DNA of 64,000 nucleotides from Sinonovacula constricta (Eukaryota > Mollusca > Bivalvia > Cardiida > Solecurtidae): contig CM017559.1 of the NCBI GenBank assembly GCA_007844125.1, forward strand, positions 35,594,760 to 35,658,759. The letters are read 5' to 3'. Positions 26,101 to 41,100 of this stretch are shown one piece after another. The notes beneath the pieces are model-generated. The model was not told the origin of the DNA and did no database searches. It saw only the letters and a list, made by a program, of their open reading frames with translations. A program made the position numbers and the translations under genes. Numbering within the stretch: the stretch's first letter is position 1; every line of letters starts with the position of its first letter.

Positions 26101-29100
26101 CTTGATATTTGTTTTGGATTTGGAGCCTGTGGCTGAAACAAGGTATCAAGAAGACTGTTAATGTTTTACATACATCTCTTGATATATGTTGACTCTACTT
26201 TCTAGTGGCGAGGAGAAGAAACAGATCACATACAAGCTTCTGCCCAAGAAGCCCCTGAAAGTGCTACAGGAGACACTACACAATCTTTATGAACGCCTCA
26301 TTCAAGAAGTCCCTAGACACAACCAGGATGAGGTCACGCTGGACATGGCTCCCATAGATTTTGACTTCAAACGCAAACAAAAAGAGGTAATAGTATGTTG
26401 TTATAAATTGTATTTAGTAGTATTTTCAAGAAAAGGTTGACTAATTTACCTCTTAGAGAACCAGATGCTTCCCTGATTGATCAGTGATCAGACAAAGGCA
26501 ACTACCAATAGTGTATTAGCCATTTCCTGCTAGGGCTGTCTGATCAGGATTTTAACTATTTGCTGATGAGCCTCCCCCCCCCCCCCCCCCCAAAAAAAAA
26601 AAAAAAAAATGAACCAAAAAAAAAGAACCTCAAATTGTTCTACTCAAATGTATAAATGGGGACATCCAATGCTGTTTGGAAAGTGCTCAAGTCATTTCCT
26701 CATTTCAGTATACTATATCTCCACATTGACCCTTGAATATACCTCATAACAAGGGATATGTACAATGGACTGAGTATCTATCCTTTTGAATTAAAGTGGA
26801 CTCTTTATTATGAATTGCTTTTATAAAACACTTTTTTTATTCATAAAAGTTTGAAACCTAGGAAATAATCAGGCTAAAATTGGTCATTCTTTAAAACACT
26901 TAGTTTGAGTGAGAAAAAATACTGCTATTTGTTGAATAGACATGACCCCAGCCCTTTTTACCATGTACTTGTTTGTGTGTTCTTTCAGGTTGTACTGGAG
27001 CTGCAGATCCAGGAGGCATTCTTACGATTCATGGCTTGCCTCATGAAGGGCTACAAACAATACCTCAAACCTATAGAAAACGCTCCCAACATTGACACAA
27101 CCAATGCCAACTCACTCTTTGACATGACAGGTAAGCTATTCTGTCTGAGAACTTGACATGACAGGTAAGCTATTCTGTCTGAGAACTTAGTGTGAGTTTC
27201 AAATGAAAAGGAGCAATGGTATTGAGATCAAATGCTTTACTGAGCATATATATATATTCCTACCTTTAACTTGACTTCATTAGTAGATCAAGCATTTTGA
27301 TTTTATTCCTGCTTAGATTGCCTTTCTTGAATCTGGTACTCTTGTAACTCCTCAGCCCTTCACCATGTTGGTTCAGGTCTTCCAGCTGTCCATCAGTACC
27401 CTTATCATCCTACTCTGACTGTGGTCTTCCTCCACAAAATAATAGATGAAAATAGCTATAATGAGCATATGGCAATGCCTTAAAAAAACATCTGTTGAGC
27501 ACATGTCTGCATTTCAGGATTCTTGAAGAGCCGAGAGAAAGCAAACCACAAGTTTTTCCAGGCGTTAATGAAAACCCAGCTGTTTAACAGGTTTATTGAG
27601 GAGCGATCATTTGTGTCTGAACAGGATGCTAGTCTGGCATTCTTTGATGAGTGCACAGAGAAGGTGAGTTACATTAGTGGTAGTTGTACATAATCATTAA
27701 CTTCATTAGTGTGTTAGTGGAACTTTACATAAGAATAGTTATGTGTGCACAACAAAGTTGGGCTATAGTGTCAATGGCCTAACCATGCTTAAAATCTGGG
27801 AATCATCAAAACAAAGTTGTTAAAAATAGAAGTAGTTTGCCTCCCTAACACTAAAGCAGGTATGAGGGTTGTTCCACGACTGGTTGGTTCGGTGTTAGGA
27901 TGATGAGACTGGGTTTTGAAATTGTGTTCCTGGCATTTTATACACAGGCAGCACTGTATCTGCTTCAGATGGACACCGTCTCTGAAAGTTTGTTGATGGA
28001 ACCATAAACTTAACAATTAATATAAACATTCATTTGAACAAATGTGTTATGTAGTCTGGTTGGTAGTTAATAGGATATTATTATAGGTAACTATGTTAGC
28101 ATTTTATTATTTGTCTGAATTTGTTTTGTACTTAACTTATTTTAATTTTTTAACTGTCAAAGATCTGCTCATCTAATACATTTGCTTGAATTTCATTTAA
28201 TTTAATAGGTTGATGAACTGAAAGATGAACCAAAACTCATTGAATTGGATGACTCATCGAAAAGGTACTTAAGTCTGATATGTATGTAGAAAAAAAATAT
28301 TGCATACTTATTCAAGACAGTATTGAGACTTAGTTTGATTATGCTCAACTGAAATACCAATGGAGTATTTTACCAAGTTTATTTTGATTTAGTAACAGAA
28401 CGATGGACTTCGGTGTTTATCTCTTCCATCTCGCAAAAATATCCACTTGTTTGCAGAACAATGATAACTTTACTAAATCCAGCCACTTTTAGGTGACAGA
28501 GCAGTTAGATTCGGCACCTCTAACTCCTCAGCCCCTCACCGCATGGGTTTGATTCCCAGTCGGGGCAAGAGCTTCCATGTGAGGAGGTTTTCGAGCTAAC
28601 CTTAGGTGCACTGGTGATTCTACCAAGACATGAGTCTGGGGTTTTCCTCCACTAATAATTAGCTGGATGTCACCAATATGTGTGGGAGCAAGGTAACAAA
28701 AAAGTAAATACAAGAACAAACCAACCATTTTTTCTGAAATAGTTTAATTATTAACACACTGTCATCCTCCTATGTATTAACTCCTAGGTTATTCTTTGTT
28801 ATTCTTACTTATAACTTATAACACTGCAATAGACTCCCATAATGTCAGAATTCTTGACGTAAGAAAAAAAAAAAGAGGTTTATTATGCCTTTGGAGGTTC
28901 ACGTATCCTGAATACTTGGTGATTAACGTCAATATATATTTTATTTGGTATAAAAAGTTAAGATTGTATAATTTAGCAATAACTATAAAATTATTTTCTG
29001 TACATTTTACTCAAGGCAGATAAGTATGAAAAAGTCACAACAATAACATATATTTAAAACACCAACATAGATGCAAAATCAACATGAATAACTAAACCCA

Positions 29101-32100
29101 CAACATTTAATTGAATAATATAAAAAGGATTTGTCCTTATCACATCTATATTGCACAAGTTATATATGAAACCAAATTGCAACCGGCTGCAAAAGCTCAA
29201 CTGGTAGAGCGTCCGGACGGGTCAAACCAAAGATGGTAGTAGTGGCTTCCCTCCTAATGCTCGGGGCTAAGGGGACAGCATTATGCTTGACTCGGCAGTG
29301 TCAGTATAATGGACCGTCTGGGTTCAGTCCCTGGGCACCTCATAAGTGCCCCTGTGCTATAATGATAGAAATGTTTCTGCGCAGTATCGGCAAAAATGTT
29401 GGCTAATCCCAAATCCTATCCCAAATTGCAACTTCTATTTCCAAATTCAGATGTGAATATAATGAAACAACAGTGTAAGAGAGTGCTATATCTGTATGAT
29501 AATTGTAGTAATTTTGAATATACTTTTTCAGTGAGCGAACCATATTCATAATGCCACCTGAACCTGTAGGCTTGCCAGAAGGGAAAACATACAGGTATAG
29601 ACATGTAGATTAAATAATACCCAGCAGGTCCTAAGTGTTGTATTCTTTAAAATAAGTTGACTACAAACCTTTTTCTGTAGGGTCTTGCATACACAAATTC
29701 CCAATTTTTTTAAGTCTTTTCAAGCCATATATGGGAAAACCTTACATATAGCTTGCATTTGTATGCTTTTTCTATCAAAACCATTAAAATATTTTTATAT
29801 GCGTCATTTCTGCACAGGAGACCCATTGTATAGTGGTAGAGTCACCGATTTGTAACTCCATTCACTGCTTAGTCTCCTACTGCATGGTTTCAAGTTTCAT
29901 TTGGGCAAAGGAATTAATGTGAGAGAGTCTTCCAGCTGACCTGCGGTGCGCCGGTGGTTCTACCCAGACATTTGTCTGGGGTCTTCCTCCACCAAATAGC
30001 TTGGCGTTGCTATACTGATCATAACTGGTCGCTGCGATGTCTCTCAAAAACAAACAAAACTTTATTTCTTCCAGTTAAAAGAGGGTCCATTGCAAGATTT
30101 AATAATAGATTACTTGCTTTTCTTTACTGTATAAAAGAGCTTTCCTTTTAATGGAAAAATGTGTGACTTTTGCACCTGTATTATGTATTGTGCAAATAAT
30201 GCACCTTTTTTATCGTTTTTCTCTCTACTAGCTACAATGGGTTCCCTAAGTTAAACCCAGACCTGTTTATGGAGCGTAAACCCCGAGCCAGTTCTGTGAA
30301 AGGGCGAGGCAAGGCGGCCCCCCTCAGCCCTGTAGCTCGGCGTACCAAGCAGGAGATTCGGACAGCCAACAAAATAGCTCAACAGTGTCTGAACCAGCCG
30401 GCACTCTGGGCTAAGTGTCTTCTCAGTCACTCGTACAGGTGAGATAAAAGCACAAAGTTGTTGAAGGATTAAACATAACTTAAAATCGATATTTAGAAGT
30501 ATTTCACCAGTAGTTCCAAAAAAAGTTAAACTTCACAGATTTTTGCAACAACCAGCATACTCTGCAAAATCTCGTATAAGAGATTTTCATAGTCAAGATA
30601 TTCGTTAACATTTTTTGTTCAGTAGTAAATAGGTAGTTCAAGAATTGCTGTGGAGCCAGGCAGTATATTGTTAATAAGTGGTTGATAGATATTTAGAGCT
30701 ATATTACGTTGTTAAGCTTAAAATGCTAAAAGTAATGGTAAGTAATAATTTGTGAGACTCCTTTTCTTCATTGCTGTACTCTAATAGAAAAGCCTTTAAA
30801 ATTATGATTTAATCAGTTCAACATCATTTTGTTGTTTTGCATTTAATTCCATTCCAAATTTAACAATAAAAGCAACATTACTCTATAACAAGAATAAAAG
30901 AATCATTTACAGCAAAACAATAACCGAAACATGACTAAGGCTATGCCTGTTATGCTAGTTATGGATTCTGTAACTTTTATAATGATTTGGCCTGTCCTGT
31001 GAAGGTGAGAAATATAATTTCTTGACAGTATTTTTGTGTTTGTTGTTTATGGACATTTTACCTAGCCATTAATAGAAATTATCTTGGTTGGTATAGGGGA
31101 AGTAGTTTCCTACAAATTGCAGAATTATCCATTAAACAAGTTCCTAGATTGTTCACTTTAGTCTATTCCCAGTCTATAGGTCTATTATAGATTTCATGAT
31201 CAGTTTGCTCATCTAAATAAGAAAATATGACAAAGTCCTATGAGCATTGAGTTGATAAGGCGCGGTTCAGAGGTATTCACTTGCCAATAAAATGTAAAAA
31301 TTGCAACAAAACTGTGACAGGACATTAAAGAAAGTAAGCAAACCTAACACGTACTTTCTTAGAAGTCATTTGGCAAAAGTGCCAAATGAATTGCTTAAAC
31401 AAGTTTTACAGAGCTCTTACCTTGCAACTATGAACATGAGTTAGAAATTTTTAAATGTTTTTGAAATGTTTCCAACTCTGACCATTTTCAGCCTTTGGTT
31501 TATGATGCTACCAGCCTACATTAAGTACAGTCAGTCTGTCCTGAAGGCCCTCGCCACAGCCTATGATGTGCTGAAGAATATGCAGAGACATAAACTGAAG
31601 CCTCCAGATGAGGTAAGTTAATAAGAGGCACCCTTGGCTGGATAGTAAGAGCTGCCCACATGAACCAGCACCTCCCTATCCAAAATGGCCTGGGGTTTGA
31701 GTTCCAGACCAAGTGAGAACTTTTAGGTTGACACATTGACATGTGGCATACTGGCGGTTGTACATTTATTAAAATCATCATCTTAGCTTGGTGTCACCAG
31801 AATGATCATAATTTCGTCAGTTTGATGTATTTAGAAACAGAACCAAATCAAAAGCACCAGCACCACATTGTTTGTTGCATTTGCTTGCTGTGCCCACTTG
31901 CTTCCTAATTTTTGCTAGTCATATTCTAAAGAATGGCATCAATTTTAAGCTCAGAGTCTTGTTACCTTAGTCAACAACAGATGTTGTAGGTTAACAGAAA
32001 TAATAGAACTGATCTCCAGGGCTATGTGTCCTTCCTTGTATGGTGTTTTTCATTTAACAGGGGTCTTCCATTTAAAAGTAAAAGCAAATAGTATGGCTTG

Positions 32101-35100
32101 TTTTAAAATGACAATATAAAATAATAATGGTTTCATATAATATAGACTAATGCTGTTGCATTTCAAGCATTAATAAATATCATCTCCACTAGTTTTCATC
32201 TGAAATACTTAGTAAAGTAAACACTTTTCTGGAATTACATCTTTAAAGTTAGGGCAGTTATGGCTTACAACTTAAATCAGATTTGGTCAGAAGCACATTC
32301 TGTGTTTATTTTTATAAAGACATTTTCTCTAAGCACTCATAGATGTTATTTGTCTGTGTTGGTACTTTAGCCAGTCTCTTATAGTCTTGAAAGTTTACTC
32401 AGAGATAACAGACACTGTCACAACACATAACATGGCATCATCTAGTTAGACAGTAATTACTTCCACTGACGTGTTCCTCTTTTAACTTTATACTGGATGT
32501 ACTCCTACCAATGTCACAATGCTGATCATTTTTCTTTCATATGATATTAAAACAATGCTTCATATTGGATAAAGAAATATTGCTTTAACACTAAATAAAG
32601 TTTGTTTTCTTTACAGCTGTGTTACCGTGTAATGCTACAATTGTGTGGTCGCTACAATCAGCCAGTCATGGCAGTAAAGGTCTACTCAGAGATGAAACAT
32701 GCAGGTGTCCAGCCTAATGCCATTACCTATGGCTATTACAATAAGGTACTATCCATCTTTTATATTTTTCACAAAAGTTTCAAACCCATTTCTTAAGATT
32801 CTATCAGGGGAACATCAGCATCAGATACAAGAGCCCTTGGATTTATACCATGACAACATACCAGTTGTTGGTATATCTTCTTTGCAATGCTCAAGCAAAT
32901 ATAAGGAAGGTTCTGTTATCGGAAGGCCAAACATCAGGATTATGTGACTAGGTGTGGTATTATGCCAGGTGTTCACAGGATGCTTAACACATTGAAGGCA
33001 GCAATACGTCTGATTCAAGTTTAAATGCATCCCTAGGCAACTGAAAGAATGTTGGTGGAGCTGTTATATCTAACAATCAAACACACACTAAACTTTCTTG
33101 ATAATTTGAAGTTGTTTTTTTATACATTTTGTGAGAAATGTGTTCCAAACACTTTGTATACAAATTATAATCCTCTCTTCAGGTGCATATGGTGCTGCCT
33201 TGACTGTGTTACCTTTACTTGACAAATATATAAAACACTGTCACTATTTCTCGCATTGAGTTTACCTATACTAGAGCCTACTATGTGCCTTCAAAGCATA
33301 GTACACTAACACTGTTCCATTTGTGAAAGTGTTCTTGTTTGTTCAACGGCTATTTTCTGCTTGAACAGGACTGTTTAACACCAAGTGTGCTGTCAAGGAC
33401 AACTTAAATTATAAATTACATGTATTCATAATTGCAATCATTAACAGACTTATTATAAACAGTTTAATCTTTCATTCTAGGTTGTATATTTTGTAATGTA
33501 ATATCCTTTAATGCAGAACGTATTGTCTTACTTAGTATATTTCAACTGTTTCAGTGAAACTGTGAAACATTCTAAATATTCTTAGTAAAAAAAATATTCT
33601 GTGTTAAAAAATATAACAACAAAAATATTTTTATTATCATTTTGGTTCATTTCAGGCTGTACTTGAAGGCCATTGGCCAAGCAGTATCAGTAAGGGACGA
33701 AAACTGTGGCGTAAAGTTCGAAATGTCATCATCGGCATTGCGAAGTTCCGCAAGGCCATTCGGCGACGTAGCATCTCTGTGTATTCCAACTCAGGAAGTG
33801 AGTTTGACCAGACAAGTATAGACAGTTTCTTAGAGGATGGGCATACAGAAGGTGGAAAACACGAGGGCATCATGAAAAATGATGGAGACTCAGCCTTTAA
33901 AGATGGGATCAAGAAAGGATCCAGTCAGTTGGAGAGTATGTATCTCTTAGTTACTTAAGTTTCAAGATTTGTAAAAAATGTGTTATTGTTTACAAAAAGG
34001 AAAGAGTTTCAAAGAAGTTTAATATAATTTATCGCTAATATAATTTATCGCTGCTATTCAGAGTTATTCAAGGTTTGCAATAATTGATGTTTCCTACACA
34101 TGTAGCTCCAAAAAGGACAACTATGGAATAAAGCAAAAAGAGTATTTTCTTCATGAGATAATGAATTTAAAGTGATAATGAATTTAAAAGTCTTCTTTAA
34201 CTTTACGGCTTGGAAATTGTGAATACGAATATATATTCATTTACAAAAGATTACATATGAAGTATTTTGAAAAATACAGATTTGCATTGAACAATGTTTA
34301 CACAACAGTTAGGTGTGGAATAGGTCAAAATTTCAATGAGGAAAAATAAATGTATACATTGGAATTGAATTAGTTACCAAATGATAATTACCTTGCTATA
34401 TAACCACCATTCCTCCTGTACACAAATTGCACCCTCTGTTAAACGCGATTCCCTGCTATGTCTCCATTACAACTGTACAGACATGCTTCCTCGGGCTGTG
34501 TATATATGTTAATTTGAGATATAATGCTTCCTCGGGCTGTGTATATATGTTAATTTGAGATATAATGCTTCCTCGGGCTGTGTATATATGTTAATTTGAG
34601 ATATAATGCTTCCTTGGGCTGTGTATGTATGTTAATTTGAGATATGATGCTTCCTCAGGCTGTGTATATATGTTAATTAAAGATATAATTGTGAGTTATT
34701 TCCAGTCTTCTCATTGATAAGTGTGAAGTCTTTGATTCCTTTCAATATTCATGCGCTCCCCGCTGGGAAGTTTGTGGGGTGGGGTATACATGAGTCAGAT
34801 AGTCCATCAGTCTGCCCTTCTGTTCGTACGTATACAATTTTTTTCGGCCTTTCTCTCTTACATTTTTCTTGTCCAGTTAAAGTCACTTCATAATTATCTT
34901 TAGCACCATTGGCAACTTGTGCACCTACTATTTTTCATAACAATCGGATGATGATAGCTGAAGTTCTTGCCCCTTCAATTGATATTTCAGACAATAATAC
35001 AAGTTAGAGATTTATGAGGAAACAGTGGGTGGGATTCATTGGATAAAGTCCTTGATAACAATTGAAGAGTTCTGATTAAAACACTTACCATCTTCCTACA

Positions 35101-38100
35101 TATTTCCCTGAAACAGGCTTATGACCATGAATGTCAAGAGTCTTGACAAATCAAACCTTATTTAATTAGAAACCAACATCATTTAATTAACCTAAAGTTA
35201 TTCTTTATTCATTCATATTTCACCAGCTTAGCTAAATTGGAAGTTCTATTTTTTAATTCCTTACCTATGTAATTAATATTGCATTCTTTTTCCTAAAGTA
35301 GTATGAGACTGTGACAGGTATCCATGTAAATCTACAGTACCAGACAATGCTCTTTCATGTCTGCAAAAACCATAAATCTAGTGAGATTGGTATTCTTAAT
35401 AGGTTTTAAATCTTTTAAACAGTTTTTTAAGCCAATGTTATACATTTTTTAACTGTTTAATGTGTTAACCTGTTTTCACTTATAATTAATTTTTTTGACC
35501 TGATTTTATATTTCTACTCACGTATTGTAGTTTTAACCTGATTATAGTCTATTGTCGTTAAATTTCAATGTATTCAGCTCCTTATGACCTATCAAGTGTC
35601 GGTGTGACATAAAACCCAAAATACAAAATACTAAATCTAATGCTTAACGCTGAATAAAGTTTAAATGTATTAAAGCTATGCTTGTTAGCCTTTTCCTGCT
35701 AGGAAATACATGTTTTTGTATATGGAACAAATATATACAGGAGTTAAAAGGAGCCTAAGTTCATTCTCTTATCGGCTTTCTAATTAGAGATTGTCTAAAG
35801 ATGTTCTTATAACTTATTATTTAATTTCAGTGTTTATACAAATGTATTTTTGATTTTAAGTATTTTAAGAAATTTTGAAACCAACTGTATTATACTATTT
35901 TAAAACTTGCAAGAGAGAAACTTTAATCAAATAAAAATCTAATAAGGTAAACTGATCAATCATTAACAGGAAAGACTATTAAAATAGTATACAAATATAT
36001 ATATAAAATAATAAAACAGAAATACCAAGAATAGCTGCTAATGATATATGTGACCTTGGACAATGCTGCCAGTTGCTATTTTTATACAAATACATATTGA
36101 AAGTTGTAGTTTTAAATATTCAGTAAAGTTGTTTGTATGAATGTATGGTTAAGTTGTAGTTTTATGGAATGATTTTCAACAGTTTTATTTAAGTCACATT
36201 ATTAAAAGCATGCTGTTTATTTATTGTTTATGGCATGATTGAGATTGTTCATTTGTCACTATAAGTACTGGTAACATTGGTTTTGCAATTTTTTCACATA
36301 GTAACTTGTTTTACCTACATGCCAACAATCTCACTGCAGTAGAAATAATTGTTTGAGTAGTATATAATCTTAGGACACTGGCTGGGTAGCAAGATACTAA
36401 ATCAAATAAAAAGGGAAGACTTATTGAATTAGTATTAAAAACAGTATCTTGATACATTTTTAATGTATTTCAGCAGAGAATTTTTTTGTTTTTAATTTTC
36501 ACCAAATTGAATGTATCAATTTCACTATTTTAGTTTTTTCACTCATATTAAATTGTTTTAAATGCCATAAAATGTTCAAAATTTCACACTTTTTAAATGT
36601 TGGTTTCTCAGTACATCAATTTTTGCCACTTTCATGGCTTAAAGTTCCCATGGCCACTTTCTATTTTTCAGGTCTTCAACCATCTATAATTGTAAAACAA
36701 TATATTTGACACCATCTTACACAAATACTTTTTGTTTTCAGAAAAATATAGTAAATTCCTACTTTCACACTTAAATCTAAACCTTATAAAAACCAGACTA
36801 TTTTAAATACAGTCACTATGACAATATAGTATTTTGCTGAGTATTAGTGTTTTCACTCTCTTCCTTAGTTTTAAAGTCATTTTTGTCCTGAGCTCAATTA
36901 ATCATGAAAATGGAGGGATAAATGTGTTTGAAAACCTCATAGAAAATCAACAACACAAACAGCTGTCACTTTTTAACACCTGCCTCCTATATTCCTAAAA
37001 ATATTATAACAACAAACAGCTGGCAGTCTTTAATGGCTACCTCCTATATTCCTCAGAAAAAATATCATAACAATAAACAGCTGGCGGTATTTAGTTTCTG
37101 CTTTATATACGTCTTGAAAAAAATCTTGTGTAAATGCCAACAGCTAGTAACCTTCTTTAGCATCGGCTTTCTTATGTGTGCCTGTGTTTCCATGTGACTT
37201 TACCCTTGTTACCTGTCCATGTTAATTAGGGGCCCCATCTGACAGGGGCTATAACTCCATGACGCAAGAAGATGCCAAAAACTTCCGGGAGATGATTGTC
37301 GAGGAAAATGAAGATAAAGAAAACCAGTTCAAGAAAGATCTAAAAAATGCATTCAGGTTTAGTTTTAAGCGGAAAAATAAGAAGAAAGAAACAGAGATAC
37401 AAGAAGAAAATGGTAATGTGGTTGTTTTTTTTTTTTTTTTTTTTATTTTATATCGTTTCTAGAGCTGCAGATTATGGTGGGAGATTTTGATAATTTTTTT
37501 TGTAACTGCCAGTGATTTTTTTTCACAATATTGGTTAGATGACCAATAACATTTGGAATTTTCACACAAAAGAAAATGCTGATTTGGGCATTTTTTTCAG
37601 TTGATTTCTGTTTTCAAAGATACAAAATAAATGATATCTTTTATTTGTGCAAAAAAACTATCAGTTTAAACAGTCTTAAAAAATCTTGTTTAAAAATTTG
37701 GATAAGGTCTCTAAAGTGTAATTTTGTCTAAATTCCAAATTTTCCAAAAAGAATTGTCAAAAAGTGTAGGATTTTTCCCCATTGGGAATATAACAAAATA
37801 AAGACTAGATGCCAAATAGTCCCTGGCAGTAAAATAATTACATGTGATAACTCTCGAACAATGATGATTCGAGTGGTCTGTATAATAATTGTCTCCCTTG
37901 TCTGATCATTGTCTACCTTGTCTGATAAGTTTCAAGAAATTTCAAATAGTGACTAGTCCTTTTAGTTGGAATCCTTGGACTTAATCACTGATTTCTTTTG
38001 AGATGTTAGCATTTTATTCTATGAAATATTTTCCTGTTGCAAAAATCAGATTTCAAAATCCATCAAAGTACCGGTGGAGGTTTATTTTGTTAACCAGAAT

Positions 38101-41100
38101 ATGGATGTGTATGTTGACTACTGTTAATGTCAGGGTCACAATGTAAGCACAAAAGTCGACAGACACTCCATAGAGTATGAGCATAAAAACTGAGTAATCC
38201 AAATCATAGGACCATGCATTTAGGAGTATTAAGGGGAGACAATTCACCAAAATCCCTTACTGCTGATAGTCCTTTTTTCCTAGTTCATGTTAAATATAAG
38301 TATAGTAAAAAGTGTGGGGGTGTCTTTCAGCTAAACTGTTTGGTATATAAACCACTTTCAGTAACCAAACAGTGCCACATCAACCCTATGATGTGTCCTT
38401 GTGATGTATATATAAATTTTGTTTATAAAAAGGAATTCAGTAATAAAAACTTTATAAATACTAAATCTTAAGCTCTTAACTTCATTATTTTTATAAGTTG
38501 TGGTTTTGACTAATACAGTTAACAAATAATCTATATCTGAGCACATTCCCAACTCTTGTAACAAATTTTTTTGTTGTGAACCACTGATATCAGTTTTGTG
38601 TGATGTTTACAATACTCCTACATACAAAGTACAGAAGTAGGGAAGGAGAAGTACATTGAAGTCCAGTTGGTCTGTCTGTCCCTACATGCAGTTTCTCTGC
38701 ACTATTTCTCAGCTCCTATTTTCAAAATTATGATAGAGCTTTAAAAGACTGGTAGACACCTAGTTGCACATATTAAACACCAAGTTGCACATATTGTTAG
38801 CATGTAATGACCAGCTTGATACAACAATAGTTATGGTCCTTTTATTTGATTATGGTTGCAGTAACAAACAAAGCCGTACCTGGGGGTATTCATCATCCTA
38901 ACTCCAGGTACGGGAGGCCTCGGGTTGATCCCGAGCCGAGACATACCAAAGTTGCTAAAAATGGTAGTGGTATAGCTCCCTTGCTAATGCTCAAGCAAAT
39001 ATAAGGGTAGTTCCACAACTGGTTGGCCCCATGTAAAGATAATGTGACTAGGTGTGGTGTCATGTCAGGTGTTCACGGTATGCTATACACAGTGAAGGCA
39101 GCACTATATCTGCTTTAAGTGGACACCGTCTCCAGATAACTGAAATACTGTTGGTGGGACGATAAACCCAATAAACAAACATCATCCTAACTGAAAAAAT
39201 CTTGTAAAGTTGAAATGTAATATCAACAACATTATTTTACTACATTCATCACCATCATTGGCTTTATTATTAGATTTGCAATTAGGTTTTGTTCTGCACT
39301 GTGCTTTTTGTATTTAATTTAGAAAATTGTGTTCCTTTCTGTAATGCTTCTTTGTGTAGCTTTATCTTTTTATATATTGTAACATAAAAAACAATTGACT
39401 TGTATTTGGTCAATCTAACAGAAATATGTGCTTTATGCAATGTGCAAGAATTGTTACTGCTAGAACAGTTGATGTAGTTAAACAAGCTTAATTTCATTTA
39501 TAGCCAACTATAGCATGAATCATCAACTGGTCAGGCTTAGGTATAAAGTACATACACAGCTTTCTGACAAGGATAAGCATTTTTTGCTAAGTTTAAACTC
39601 TTATTACTACTGAATGAAGTTTTTAGCATCATATAATTACATATCACAGTATTGGTTAATTAAGAAAGGTATTTAAGAAATCTTTATAATTAGTTTTAAT
39701 CTGTTAAATTAGAGCTGTAATTCAAGATCTTGTAAAAAATCAGTCATAAAAAAATGATATGAAACAATTCATCACTTCAGAAGCTACCACTGTGACAAAA
39801 TACATTCCTATTAAATGACTTGAGTTGTGAACTTGTACATAAAACATATAAGATAATAAGGTGATAGAAATGTGTTTTTAAAGAAATTACTGATTTATTT
39901 AATAGCATAATGTGTGGAATACAAGAATGATAAATAACCAAATAACTGGTACACATTGTGACTGATAAGAAAAATTTATGATAAAAATATAAATAAGTAA
40001 GAGACAAAAAAAAACACAGTTAAAATGCATGTCTCTTGTAATATTAATAAGTAAACAATATATGTTTGTATGTTAAAAGTGAGATATCAAAGAAGATATG
40101 GTTTTGTTTTGTCCTTTAAATTTTGTACTTTGTGTAAGTATTAGACAATAACTGAAATCTTTACAAAAGAGTTACCCAAATGTGAATAACATAACTTGAA
40201 ATAACAAACTCACAAAGATCAGTAACCTGTTCCATCAGAAAGGTAAATAGCCTTAGTGTAACAGAAAGGTAAATATTCTAATTTAGTGTAACAGAAAGGT
40301 AAATATTCTAACTTAGTGTAACAAAAAGGTAAATATCCTAACATATTGTAACATAAATATAAATATATATTATCAAAATAAGTGTAACAGATTGGAAAAA
40401 ATAACCTCATTTAGAGCAACTGAAAAGTAAATATCCTAACTTTATATAACCAAAAGTAACTATTCTTATTTAGAGCAACAGAAAGATAAATAACATAACT
40501 TCAGATTAAAACTACTAAAATAAGAATAACAGAAATGGTTTAAAAAAAAACTCATCTACATATAAAATGACTTTTATACTCTAAAAGTCAAGATGTGGGC
40601 TAAAATCTCACTGAGAATAAACATATTTAGCCAAGTGAACATTATGCTTTATACTGACACAGTATCTCATCCTATCACAGATGAAGGGGAGCTAGCACGA
40701 TCAGCCAGTGGGGATCATTTCCGGACACGGGTGGGCAGTATTGTCCGTCAGAGGTCCGTCAGTGGTACCAGTCCTGGACATGATACACTTATCAAGACCA
40801 ACTGTAAGTATAACCTTGTGTTTGTAACTTAGTCCTTCAAGTGCAAGGGACAGCTACCGCCAGGTAGCTTAAGACATGCTTCTGGACATGGTTCTATATT
40901 TAAGAGTGAGAATCTTTGCTCCAAAAGAAATTTCAGAACATAATTATGAATAAATTACAGTATTAACATATCATACATATGGTGGCCCTTTTGGTGTTTG
41001 CTTTTGTCCTTTTCTACAAAGTGAAGTTGTATATTGCCATTATGACCATAAAAATGTTCATGATAAATTTCAATAATAATGGTGTGTGAACAATCTGTTC

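Larger units (their letters stand above)
33936..37229 (+). other. DENND4 intron 19 (3.3 kb)
   Basis: It contains the 41-bp repeat (34483), a dispersed repeat near 34750, another near 35580, and the 60-bp repeats at 36950. The remainder (for example 35650-36940) is AT-rich with nothing recognised. Confidence 0.7.
37413..40680 (+). other. DENND4 intron 20
   Basis: It contains a poly(T) run at about 37423-37446, a 24-bp direct repeat near 38752-38800, SINE-A at 38876 and the 30-bp repeat at 40225. Otherwise AT-rich with no gene. Confidence 0.7.

Noticed and set aside
34483..34687. CRISPR-like direct repeats
   Set aside because: Units are contiguous without unique spacers, and the context is an intron of an animal gene.
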